Shown piece after piece: positions 22,193 through 33,302 of a stretch of DNA of 64,000 nt; the stretch's first letter is position 1, and each line of letters begins with the position of its first letter. Source of the stretch: Cladophialophora immunda (taxonomy: Eukaryota; Ascomycota; Eurotiomycetes; Chaetothyriales; Herpotrichiellaceae). Location of the stretch: positions 2,666,001-2,730,000 of the forward strand of contig NW_015622541.1 in NCBI RefSeq assembly GCF_000835495.1. Direction: 5' to 3'. Made by a program: the position numbers and the translations under genes. Under the pieces are notes generated by a model that was not told the origin of the DNA, did not search any database, and worked only from the letters and a program-made list of their open reading frames with translations.

Positions 22193-23533
22193 ATGCCTCC
22201 GCGCAACCGTGCATGTCAGACATGTCGCCAAAAAAGGCGAAAATGTGATTTTACCCTCCCAGAATGCCAACAGTGTCTTCGAGCAAATCAGATATGCCCA
22301 GGACCTCATAAGGGACCAATATTCATCAACCAGACACAAGTTGTCACTAATAAATATGCTGTCAAAGCATGTTGGAGTACGAAGAAGTGTCTGCCCAAGC
22401 AGGTTTCATCGGAGTTGATCGTCTCAGAAGCATTTGTCGGTCATTTTGTCTTGTCGTGTACCTCGTTCGGCACAGGTCTGACCACAATATCATGGCTGTC
22501 CGCACTCAACAAATTACCAGAGCAGAGTGGCACCCCGGCATTCAGCCTTGCTTTACGAGCGACCGCATTGGCATATTGTGCCCAGGCAGAGCAAAACTGG
22601 TCGGCAACGGCCAAAGCTCGTTCTGACTATGGACGTGCTCTTGTTCTGCATGCAAAGACCATAGCACAGAACCCAGACTTGTCCATGCTTTCTATGCTCG
22701 GTACCTCCATCATCATGTCGTTCTTTGAAGCTGTGTCCACAACCACAAGCCAAGCTTATGAGGAGCATCTCGGAGCCGCACGAAAATTGCTGGCCGCTGC
22801 AAGGGAGCAAGAACAGTACAATGCCATCCTGGATGGCATTGAATTGCACATACAATATCAGATCGTAAGTATGTGACGAAGATGAATATCATGGTTGCTT
22901 ACTTCGCCCTAGGCCTTCAGGTTGATTGTTGGTTACACGCTATGCGAACAGACCACCTCGAAACGAACATCAGAATATGTCTTGCAAATCGACCCGCTTG
23001 CTAATCTGCTCGTTGATCTCAGCAAGATCTACGCACGCAAATTCCACAATATCGCTTCCGTCGTGGAATCGATTGAAGTCGGATTCATGTCGAAGGTCGT
23101 GACAATCTGCAAAGATCTAGAAGCCAATCTTTTTGCCAAGGTCACCACGCTTCCATGGGAAAAGGATACCGAACTGGAATACGATGATGCTATCGCCGCA
23201 ATCACGCTTGCAAGTCTGAACTCTCTGAGGATGCTTGTCCTTCTGGTTTCCAACACAAATCTTGGTGGTGAGGTGCGTGAATCACTGAAAGCTCGTGGGG
23301 CTACGATTTTACAGGCTGCTACCTACCTGGCGAGACATGAAATTCGCTGCGCCTGGCTACGCATGTACCTTCCATTGACCTTGGTTGCCATGCACAGTCC
23401 CGTATCCGCTCAGCAAGCACAGGCCGACACCCTCCTCAGAGACTGGCTCGGAAAGACACCTCTAGCTGGGCTAAGTCTGGCAGCAACTGAAAGAGTCCGA
23501 ATGTTTCGCGCAATGTGCAGTGGCTATAAATGA
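22193..23533 (+). CDS. Zn2Cys6 binuclear-cluster transcription factor
   Basis: Exons 22193-22864 and 22913-23533 give 430 residues. The DNA-binding cluster is at the extreme N-terminus: ACQTCRQKRRKCDFTLPECQQC, with a sixth Cys in NQICPG, spacing C-x2-C-x6-C-x6-C-x2-C-x6-C. The remainder is helical and resembles the short fungal-specific regulatory domain of the PF11951 type, with no recognised ligand-binding feature. Such proteins are nuclear regulators that usually bind CGG half-sites. Removal of the 48-bp intron joins IQYQI to AFRLIVGYTL in frame. The target is unknown: the neighbours (PPR, PEBP protein, Rab) do not suggest a pathway. Confidence 0.9.
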
Positions 23534-23715
23534 TTTGATTTATCCATGACTACGGAGGATTCTTGTGAATAGCTAGGTATGTGATCTTATTCGGGCTGTC
23601 TGGACGGGGCAAACGTGAATATTATCACCCACTTACCCATACGAGGTCAGGCAATCACTACCAAGACCGCCTCGTTCCCAATCTGGATTGTCCATCAACC
23701 CCCGTCTTGAACAGC

Positions 23716-24361
23716 CTAAACTTTTGTAGTGTTCTGTGTCATGAACCAAGTCGCTCCTGCGACGGTCAATTTCGCCTCCTCTGCAAATTTGGCCACGTCA
23801 AAGTTGAAACGATACGTGTTGCTGAATTGCGTGAAATTGGCCGGCAGACGGAATGTCTTTTGCGGCTGGTCGAATGCGAGGATGACATATCGGTGCGGCC
23901 CAGATCCCGGAGGTGGCTGAGGCATATAGTACGGCGCGACGGCGGTGTCAGCGGGTGCAGAGAAGTTGCTTGAGATGGCAGGGAGCCTGGCGGGGATGGA
24001 TTGCTGCAGCCAATGCAGGAGAGGGGACAGGCTGCGGTTCGCGGCGCCATCAGGCGCATCCAGGTCGACCATCAGGACTAGATGGGTGTCTTGCGGCGGA
24101 CCACAGCCCGGAAAGCAGATGCTTGGAGAGACCGCCGTGTCTGTTTGAGACAAGAGGATGAGCCTACCGCACAACGTCACAATTTGGACGAGACATACCA
24201 GCAAGAGGAACATGCTTTCCTGGAGTGATCTCGAGATTGTCGAACGAGGCGTACAGGGCTTTATTGGTGCTGGGAGAGAAGCCCGGCGGCGTTTGACAGC
24301 AAGCCAGTCTTCCATGGGAGACAAGGAGGGCGAGCAACGAGCTGCAAGTGGAGAGCTTCAT
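23716..24361 (-). CDS. Secreted phosphatidylethanolamine-binding (PEBP) family protein
   Basis: Exons 24361-24199 and 24140-23716 give 195 residues. A signal peptide is evident (MKLSTCSSLLALLVSHGRLA, cleavage near residue 22). The PEBP ligand-pocket core follows: HLVLMVDLDAPD, then SPLLHWLQ (the conserved HW) and PPPGSGPHRYVILAF (the GxHRYVFLLF-like motif). These strands form the anion pocket in RKIP/YbhB-type proteins. Fungal secreted members are often annotated as carboxypeptidase-Y-inhibitor-like, but the ligand is unproven. Asn-x-Ser/Thr sites agree with secretion. The 58-bp intron splits the N-terminal third. Confidence 0.9.
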
Positions 24362-26109
24362 TTCGAAGGGCAGAGTCGAGATTCGGAATCAAGTGGACTT
24401 GTGGGTGAGTCGTTGGATTGAGAATCGAGGTTGGAGGAAATGTGGCCAGCAGACGGGCTAGTTACTGCCCTTCGACCTTGATATATTCCATCTACGGAGC
24501 AACAACATCCCAGAGCACCATTGATTCTGTATCGCAGTACGCCCGTAATGCTGTGCGCAACTCCAATGTCCCGTGAAATTGTCTCTTCACCGCAGCCTGG
24601 TTGTAGGGATACCTACCATTTTAGGACCAAAGGTCCGTTCCTCTAGCCCCAACGAAAATGCTTTCATATCGACTTTCCAACAATACATCATAGTCCTATT
24701 ACGTTCTCCCGATATCAAGATGCCGATGGTGCCACCCCTTCGAGGGCGCTAGCGATACCTGCCGTATGCGGTTAGTCTGTCGACCACTTTGAGGGATAGT
24801 CGTTCAAGCATCCACAGCCTCGCGACTGGCGTGTCGGCTCAAGGATCATTCCGCAGGTGACGATGGCGTGTTGTGGTGATAATATGGATATCCATTCAAG
24901 GCCCTCAGTTGTCCCATTCGCGAAACCAAGAGGCAAGGGGAGCAGAGAGGATATCCTCATCACGGAGTTGGAAGGGAGGGATGTTAGTGATGGGTTCAGA
25001 CTCCACGTGGTAGGCTCCTTGGTACCTGTCTGTCGTACTCACCGTCTTCCCGAACTCCAGGCGTTCGGACCAAGTACCCACCAATGGATCTGATCTCCCC
25101 GTCGCAATCCCTACAACAACACGCCGACAGGACGACGATGACAATAAACGACTAGACCATCGCCACCAGCCGTGGACTTGGACTTAGGAGAGGATTCAAG
25201 GTTCGCGATCAGGGAAACACGTAGAAGGAGGAAGACACTCAGGCTCTGCGACCACCGCCCAAATCGCCCTCGTTTCGCACAGACATACTTCTTCGTCCGT
25301 GGGGGCCCCAGAGTCTCTCTTCATCGAAAACGCCTAGTACGATTACCGTACTTCTGCCGCGGAGTGGACCATGGAGGCGAGAACCAGCACTTGATGGTTC
25401 CTTTGGTCTACGAACGACATGAACGATCTAGAAACAGGAGAGTCTTGGGAGAGGAGATGGTGTGGGAATGGCGCGTTGTAACAAGTGTCAAGGCGTTTCC
25501 AGATGTCTTCTTCAAAGAGGTTGGCAAGGTGGTTACCTAGTAGACTAAGGGTATCAACTCCAAACTCGGATTGTATTGAAATAATGCGACGGTTGATGAT
25601 GATTTGACGATTAACGATTGAACGACAGGATTTCCAATGTCCTTTTTACACGATACCGTTCCCTGCCAATGCACAAGCAAGCAAGCACAAGCACAAGTAC
25701 AACCAGCTACCTCGAGGAGAGGGTCAAGGTCCCTGTGCGTGGCCCTACTGCTCATGCCCGGGAAGTAAACAGCCAAAACGCCATGCTATGCTCAAAAGCC
25801 CTCATTTCCATATCTGTCACACACTCGCAGTCGGTGCGACACCGTCCGCGGATCTTTGACCCACGTCCACGGCGGCAAGCGCACTATAGACACAGCCCAC
25901 ATATACAGGACGCACGGCATGCCCTCCCGTGCAATGTCCAGTGGCATCTTCTCGTCCTCGTCCAAGCTTTCAAGAAACACCACGGCACGTCTGTTCCAGC
26001 CCATAGACTCGACATGGGCTCATTCACATGCTATTCCAACATTTTGAGCCCATGAAGCCCGCCGGGAGGAGTCGTAGCCTGGATTCGAGTTCTGAATCCC
26101 ATTTCGCGA
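24362..26109. other. Intergenic region, no supported gene
   Basis: About 1.75 kb. ORFs at 25172-25540 (+) and 25618-26055 (+) are basic, repetitive in composition, and show no domain or splice partner. The left part is the upstream region of the PEBP gene. Confidence 0.5.
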
Positions 26110-26940
<831 letters not shown>

Positions 26941-27496
26941 GATGAAATAGGTCTTCTACCGAAAGACCTGACCCGCAAGTGGACGCCGAGTGTATGTTCG
27001 GAGGGTTCTGGAGGTATGTTCGGAGGGCGGTTTCAACAAGAGATGTCGCGGAATCCGTTCTTCGTGGCAGAAAGTTGGGGGTATATGTATCGCTATCGTA
27101 CGGTCATGACAATGTTCTACTTGGAAAACAAAGGAGTATAAAATGGGTTCGTAGATACCGAAAGGGAGGAGATCAGGGCAACCCCCAGAATTGCAAAATT
27201 AACTCCTGACGGGAGAGGGCTCAACTGCTGAATCCGAATCGCGAGTCCGAGATCCAGATTAGGATGCGCATGTGGAGAGAGATTTTTATGGGGATTTTGT
27301 CGCGAGCAAGCTGCGTCGGGAAAGGCAGAGAGTGCCACGAGCCTCCCCATCACCCGTTGACTTTGTCCATTATTGGTCTGTGCTCGCAATTTTAATTTTT
27401 ACCCTCTCCATCAATCTTGGAGGGGGCGCTTTTTGATTGTTTTCTGGTGTGATTGATTCCACTCCAGAGGAGTTTGGTCATGCTCCTGCGGTAACG
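26941..27496. other. Divergent promoter region YPT6 / uS19m
   Basis: About 560 bp between two divergent start codons. No ORF is supported. Confidence 0.55.
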
Positions 27497-28004
27497 ATGC
27501 GCGCAACATTGCAGCTCCTGAAGCGGTCCGTTTGGAAAGGTATGAGGGAACTACCCATTGACGGCGCATGGCGGGAGCATTGGTTGCTGCCACCTGCCAC
27601 CACAGCGATTGTCTGGGTGATATCCTCAACCTTGAAACCGTATGCTTACGTCTCTCAACTCATGTACAGGGCCAAACCTCGTCTTTCCCGAGCTCCCTAC
27701 AGTTGTCCATGGCAAAACACCCCCGACCATAAAAACCCAAGCACGGTCCGCGACGATCCTTCCCAATTTCGTCGGCTTGAAGTTCGCTGTGCATAATGGC
27801 AAGATATATCAAGACGTGTACATCACCGAGGAAATGGTTGGAAGGAAGCTGGGCGAGTTCGTGCCGTAAGTCGTCCTCCCTAAGATTTTCCTCATCACTG
27901 CAAATGAAGAACGGTCCAAGGTTCAGGAAGAAAGAGAACAGGTGGCTGACTGAGAAACTAGGACGAGGAAACGATTTACATATAAGATGAGCAAGAACAA
28001 ATAA
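27497..28004 (+). CDS. RSM19: Mitochondrial small-subunit ribosomal protein uS19m
   Basis: Exons 27497-27539, 27670-27865 and 27962-28004 give 93 residues, a normal length for S19. The protein binds 16S-like rRNA in the head of the small ribosomal subunit. Visible blocks are LLKRSVWKG at the start, [25 protein letters not shown] (the S19 core, TRSRxSxI-type), [15 protein letters not shown], and TRKRFTYK. The last exon codes only 14 residues, but its TRKRF block is diagnostic and rejoins in phase. The gene is short and spread over three exons. Confidence 0.92.
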
Positions 28005-28500
28005 AGTTGTTGAAGAGAAGGAAGGGACTTCGAAATCAGTCTGCGGCACCTCGCCTAGAGAGAGCCTGTCTCGGCATTGAGGCCACAAAGTCGATTGCAA
28101 CAGGATACCCGGGCCTAACATATCCTCCCAATGCTCTCTTCAAGTGAATGAGGGGGAAAAAAGGAGAAGAAGCTGGGGACACAAGACTATGAAAGCGGAT
28201 GCAGTTGAAACACCTGTGATGGAGGAGACTTGTCTGGGAAGCGGACGCTTCAGTTCATTGAAAGCTGTGGTCTTAGTCGATTATACGCGCTCATATCTTG
28301 CGTTATGACAAGAAGCTCGGATGATATCCGCTGGTTGTGCAAATCAAATCAACCATTTGTCGTCCGATGTTCATGGAACGGCCTGTCCCTTCCACTACCA
28401 TGAATTTCGACTCCCATGCGCTATGCATGCCACCAACCACCCTATGGAAAAGAAGGAAACAAGAATACCAAACCCCAATGCGAACCCTGCCGCCGCTGCG
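28005..28500. other. Convergent 3' region
   Basis: About 500 bp between the ends of uS19m and TAF10. No gene is seen. Confidence 0.6.
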
Positions 28501-29331
28501 TTATCTGTAGAACTCCCCTCTTTTGACATTGATCCCATACTCTTGTACTGCCATGCCCAAGTCCTCCATCGTCAAGACGGTCTTGCCCTGAGCACTTCCA
28601 CCTTGTCCTCCACCGCCGTAGCCGCTCCTCTGAACCCCCAACGTTGTATTCTGCTGATTCTTTCCTCCTGCGCCACCTGCCCCGGCACCCCCTCCTCCAG
28701 ATCCGCCAGCAGCGCCGGCTGCAAACGAAGACGCTCCGGCCCCGCCCATGGCCATGCTAGCAATTCCCGGGCCGCTTACTGCGTTGTTAGAACTGCGGAT
28801 CCGCGAGTATTGGTAGGCATCTGCGGCGATGTCGGCGACGAATTTCTGGGTTGCGAGAGCGAGGAGGCGAGCGAGCGGGAGGGGGGTTGTATTCGTACTC
28901 GCTCCCGTTGGGTCGGATGGGGATGGGGGTGGCAGGCCCGAAAGGGTGAGATAGTGGGCCGTTACGGCGTCGGGGATCTAGAAGAAATGGGGAGCAGAGG
29001 TTAGCAACGAGCGATAGACAGGTTTGATTTTGAGAGCGAAGAAGTACTGCGAAGTGGTGGGAAGGTATGGACGTACAATTGGCGCATAATCATCCATTTT
29101 GCTCAAAAACTCTCTTAACGTCACATCCTTGCGATTCTGGTGCGTTAGGCCCGACGCTGTTGTCGCTGTCGCGGGAGGCTGTTGTGTGTCCGTCTGCGTC
29201 GTCATATCATGGTCAACGTTCTCCTCCGGCCTGGCTGGCGCATCTTGGGTAGTTGCATCTTCCATTTCGGCGTCGACATCAAGATCTCGCGGGGCGGTGT
29301 CGCCTGCTGGTGCTTCGCCGGGGGATGACAT
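28501..29331 (-). CDS. TAF10: TFIID/SAGA subunit TAF10
   Basis: Exons 29331-29077 and 28977-28501 give 243 residues. TAF10 is a histone-fold protein shared by the general factor TFIID and the SAGA coactivator; it pairs with TAF3, TAF8 or SPT7. After a disordered acidic N-terminus of about 70 residues come [20 protein letters not shown] and the helix block [27 protein letters not shown]. The final [23 protein letters not shown] is the C-terminal TAF10 signature. Between the last two blocks lies a Gly/Ala-rich insert of about 70 residues, expected as a loop within the fold. The 99-bp intron falls exactly between YAPI and IPDA. Confidence 0.95.
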
Positions 29332-29916
29332 GGCTGTATTATCATCTGAGATTCAAAGAATAAAGACTGGAGGACGTAGTGTGACGGTATGATGCCCTAA
29401 GATGTCGGACACGAACACCTTGTGATGGGGGGTTGAGGGTGTTCGCTTGCATGCAAGATCAAGGCCCAGACTCTTCGAAGCGTGGAAGGGGAGATTCCCG
29501 ATGCAATAATATCGGTCCAAATTCAGCCGAGGTTTGGCCTTGTTAGCGCCTCAGCCTTGCGACCGCTGCATTGTGCGAGGCAGGGGAAGACAAGATATCA
29601 GTGTCTTCCTGTCTGGTCAGTCACGAGCAAAGGCAGCGGATATATGTCAAGGTGAATTAAATAGGAACTTTGGCCGGTCACAGATTTTACAACATTGCGC
29701 TCATTTCTCTCCAAGACAATATCTCTTTTGCTCCATCAAAGCAGATCCCTGCCAGCCTCAAAGGCGTTTCCGCTTCCACGAGAAGACATTGTATCCGCCA
29801 ATCACGCCGCGCTAACTTCCTGCTCAATGTTGAGAATGATCAATGAAGACTTGGCAACTCCCGCATGATCGCATCAATTTCCTCGAAGAAGGAAGTTTTG
29901 CCTTCCCCTTTTAGTG
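29332..29916. other. Intergenic region, no supported gene
   Basis: Between the co-directional TAF10 and Tbf1-like genes. It holds the TAF10 upstream region and the 3' end of the Tbf1-like gene. Confidence 0.55.
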
Positions 29917-32151
29917 CTACGACTTGCCCGACCCGACGGACTCTGCCGTTTGTGCATTTGCTTTGGCTATGATGGCCTCAACATCTGCCATGCTCGGTTC
30001 AAAAGGCTTCTTAGTCTCCTCTGTGGGAGTGCCTTGTCCGGCCCCATTGGTGAGGGGTGAGTCCTGGATGAACGTAGAGTCATCTACGTCTTCCCCAAGC
30101 TGTTCCTCGCCCTCACCCTCGCCTGGCAAGTCATCTAACGCCGCGTCATCCCCCTCTGCCAGCAGCCTGTCGCGCTCCATAGCTTCTTGTCGGAGAGCTT
30201 GGGCCGGAGCACGCGTTTTCAAATCGCCAGTCACGTATTTGAGATAATAGGGCACCTCAATGCCACTTTTCAAGAAGAACAGCTTCAGATTCCGCGCCTT
30301 GTCCTTGAGTTGGACCTGGTTTCGATCTTTCAGCGCCTCGCTAATAGTGCCTCCCGGCCCATACATGGCTAGAATTTGACTCCAATGGGGCCCTTTGACT
30401 TGGTCCAGCCCGGTCATGAGAGCATTCTCTTCCTCAGTAGTCCACGGACGTCTTTGACTGGGCGCTAACGGCTTCTTCTCAAGAGCAAGTGAGGCCTTCG
30501 TGGCCGCCAACCGGGCTCTTTCATAGAGAACTGACGTAGGAGCAGTCTGAGACGCGTGAGGAATCTCCTCGGTAACGGGCTTTTGCTCGATTGCAGGTGA
30601 TTTTGATAAGGCGCTGTCCAAGTTAGAGTCCCGTATTTCGGGGAGCGGGGCTGGGGGACGGATTGTAGATGTGTCTTGTTGTACCGTTGGACTTGTTGAC
30701 GGAGGTCCATCGGGGATCTTTTCCGAATACGCTAAGCCCAGGGTACTTCGAAGTGCAATCTCTGCAGCCCTTGCTGCTTGCGCAACAAAATCGCCGTCAT
30801 CTGGCAGCTCGGTAGTATGCTTGACCTGAGGTTTTGATGAAAGAATGGAATCGGTCGATGAGACTGGGAGCGGTGGGCCGTGGATGGAGAACTGTCCTTC
30901 CATCTGTCCCCGATGGAGGCTCCTCGTCGGGTCATTGCCTTCGTTCGAGACACCTTCACCAGAATTGGAGGGATTTTCGATGTACTTGATTAGATAGGAG
31001 GACACTTCTCGGCTGAAGTCCTCCCACCTATACTTTAAGGGGAGCTGATCGAGGGTATTGTTCTTGACGTGGCTTTGCAGAATATCGCGACGGGACGCGA
31101 GCCTGATGAGGAACTCCTGTTCCGTGGGAGCCAGTCCCGTCGTGCCGGGCCTTCTTGCTAAGAGAGCCTTGTCTAGGTCAGGCCCAAAGAGATCAGCCAT
31201 AACAATGTTGGGTGGAGCAGCACCTGTTCTCCAGGCTGTAATAAAGCCCTGGGTCTTCAGTTCGAGATACATAGAAGCCTGCGCTTTTAGTAATTTGCCA
31301 TTTTCGGGCACGAACACGGCAAGGAAACTCCTGTCCATGTCCCGAAGACCTATCTCCCCTGTGAAAATGCTGGACATGAAGATTGCCTGGTTAGCCTTGC
31401 GGATGATCTCGATCTGATTGCTATCGCGCAGTCCCAAATCATGCGGCGACAGAAAGGGCCAGCCGGGACTGAGAAGCCTCCTAGTCCGATCAAATGAAGC
31501 GCGCAATGCGGCATACTCCTTGGTAGTTGGGGCACTCGGCGCACTCGACAGTCCCATTGCTTCGGCCGGCGTCAACCGAGACAGGAAACTTAAGAGCTGT
31601 GACGACTGCTTGTCGAGGATGGGCAAATTATCCAGTCGGCTGCTTGCTGCAGGAGACTGTTGCTGCGGAGGTCTCGGCGCAGCTTTTCCATCAGGACCTG
31701 TGGTTGTTGTCGCAGACTTTACAGCCCCAGCCTGTGCCTCAGAACCTTCTGTTTTGACGACAGAATTGACGCCCTGCTGCACCCCGTCCGTGGAAGGAGG
31801 CCGTGGCTGAGGAAGGGTTGTTTCATATCCTCCATCTTGACTCCCACGTGTTGTTGTAGATTTTGCACCTATCGATTGTCCACCGGAAACCTCCCCATCT
31901 GCCTCAATTTTGACTGTCTGCAGCTCCTGTTCTGCGGAAAGTCGTCGCCGCTTGGGGCTTCGTGGATTGTCGTCGACATTTGCGACCAGCGGGGGAGATC
32001 GAGAGGCTACAGGATTTCTGGGTCGATCTGAGGCACTGTCACATTGAGTCCACAGGCACCGTAAAGCAAAACACTCACCTGCATCAGGGTGGGGTGGGGA
32101 GTCTCCCTTGGAAGTCTGCATAGGTTGCTCGGTCGAAGAGGATTGTGCCAT
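29917..32151 (-). CDS. Telobox Myb protein, Tbf1/TrfA-like
   Basis: The frame is open for 744 residues. A 51-bp, stop-free intron (32028-32078) probably reduces this to 727. Tbf1-type proteins bind TTAGGG-like repeats at subtelomeres and promoters. The C-terminal Myb domain (about 550-612) reads RRPWTTEEENALMTGL, then DRNQVQLKDKARNLKLFF, the telobox form of helix 3. A central helical domain (about 165-390) matches the TRF-homology dimerisation domain seen in Tbf1/TrfA proteins. The N-terminus has an NLS-like PKRRRL. An acidic tail ends the protein. The Myb domain is not C-terminal-most, unlike mammalian TRF1/2. Without splicing, a Cys-containing insert follows PDAG; the clean GTGAGT donor favours splicing. 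Confidence 0.88.
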   Translation of the reverse strand: MAQSSSTEQPMQTSKGDSPPHPDAGECFALRCLWTQCDSASDRPRNPVASRSPPLVANVDDNPRSPKRRRLSAEQELQTVKIEADGEVSGGQSIGAKSTTTRGSQDGGYETTLPQPRPPSTDGVQQGVNSVVKTEGSEAQAGAVKSATTTTGPDGKAAPRPPQQQSPAASSRLDNLPILDKQSSQLLSFLSRLTPAEAMGLSSAPSAPTTKEYAALRASFDRTRRLLSPGWPFLSPHDLGLRDSNQIEIIRKANQAIFMSSIFTGEIGLRDMDRSFLAVFVPENGKLLKAQASMYLELKTQGFITAWRTGAAPPNIVMADLFGPDLDKALLARRPGTTGLAPTEQEFLIRLASRRDILQSHVKNNTLDQLPLKYRWEDFSREVSSYLIKYIENPSNSGEGVSNEGNDPTRSLHRGQMEGQFSIHGPPLPVSSTDSILSSKPQVKHTTELPDDGDFVAQAARAAEIALRSTLGLAYSEKIPDGPPSTSPTVQQDTSTIRPPAPLPEIRDSNLDSALSKSPAIEQKPVTEEIPHASQTAPTSVLYERARLAATKASLALEKKPLAPSQRRPWTTEEENALMTGLDQVKGPHWSQILAMYGPGGTISEALKDRNQVQLKDKARNLKLFFLKSGIEVPYYLKYVTGDLKTRAPAQALRQEAMERDRLLAEGDDAALDDLPGEGEGEEQLGEDVDDSTFIQDSPLTNGAGQGTPTEETKKPFEPSMADVEAIIAKANAQTAESVGSGKS

Positions 32152-33302
32152 CGTTTACCTGAGGCCTCTTTGGGCCGCCCTGCCTCTGGGGAGCTGGTCG
32201 CATAGGTGCGAGAATGTGTCATCACGTGCTGATAACGGAAAAGTTTGGGGTGAGTGTGAAAGCTGCAGAGGTTGTGTGTGTGGTGCCCAGCGAAGCCGGT
32301 GTGGGCGGCGTGGGCGGCGTGGGCGGGCAGATCGGATAGTGACGGAGGCGGTGGATCCAGTGAGGGGTTGCAACCCTAGAAATCCTTGGGCATGGATTTC
32401 CTCCTCTTCGTACAAAGCCTAGCCCAGTAGCCTCCTACAAGCTCACATCCAGACCAGTGTATCCCAAGTTCCCAGCCTCCAGGATTTCTCTAGGTCACTC
32501 ACTGTTCTTGCAATGGAGCCAACTTGGGGGCCGCCGAGCGCTTCCGTTATCGTTATCGGCAATCCAGTCACCTTCTCTTCGCACTTGTGCAAGCATACCT
32601 AGGTAGGAAGTATTCCTTGAGGAAACCTCACTGACTGCAGCCTCTCTCCAGTTGCGCCCAGAACACTCCCTGCTCTGCGACATCTCCATCTCTCGTGCTC
32701 TGAAATCACTACTATTGCAACAGTACTGCCCACACAAGAGCTTACTCCTCTGGCAATAACCTTTCAGATGGCCTCTCTGCCCCTCCACCCGATTCGGGGC
32801 CTTGCAGAGATCGCTGATGACCCGCAACCATCGCTAGGCAAGCGGCATGGCAAGCAAGGGGAGCTATCAGGCTTGTTTGCCCGCCGCAGCTCTCCAGCTT
32901 ATGCCCAGCGAATCGAATCGGCCATCTGAGCAGCAACCCCACTCCCTGAAGCGCTGCTGGGCCTGCTATCGAAGCTCTCGTCCCGGCTATCCCTCCCCGT
33001 TCCATACCTACGCCTCCAATGTGAGCTATCAGAACTCAGCTGTGATCATGAGACTCTTGCCCTGTAATGAGTAAGCTTGCCTTGTTAGAGCTTGCATTCA
33101 CGAGCTCCTCCAGGCGGATGTTGTCATAAGTTGGTCGAGCTATTGGAGCTTTGTCCTGCAGCCTCATGCTCCATCACCTCATAATGCTGGCGGCACCCCG
33201 CAGCTAGCTCTGATTGTTTTCTGCTTCTCAGCTTCACGGTGAGTGCTGGCCACCGACCCCTCATTCCAGTTGTCGCCTGCCCGAGTAGATCCTTGAGCAA
33301 AG
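32152..33302. other. Divergent upstream region, no supported gene
   Basis: About 1.15 kb between the Tbf1-like start and the phosphatase-like start. GGCGGCGTGGGC-type repeats lie at 32300-32325. ORFs are short and unsupported. Confidence 0.5.

Noticed and set aside
25172..26055. Two plus-strand ORFs (122 and 145 codons)
   Set aside because: Basic, low-information sequence with no homology signal visible and no splice extension.
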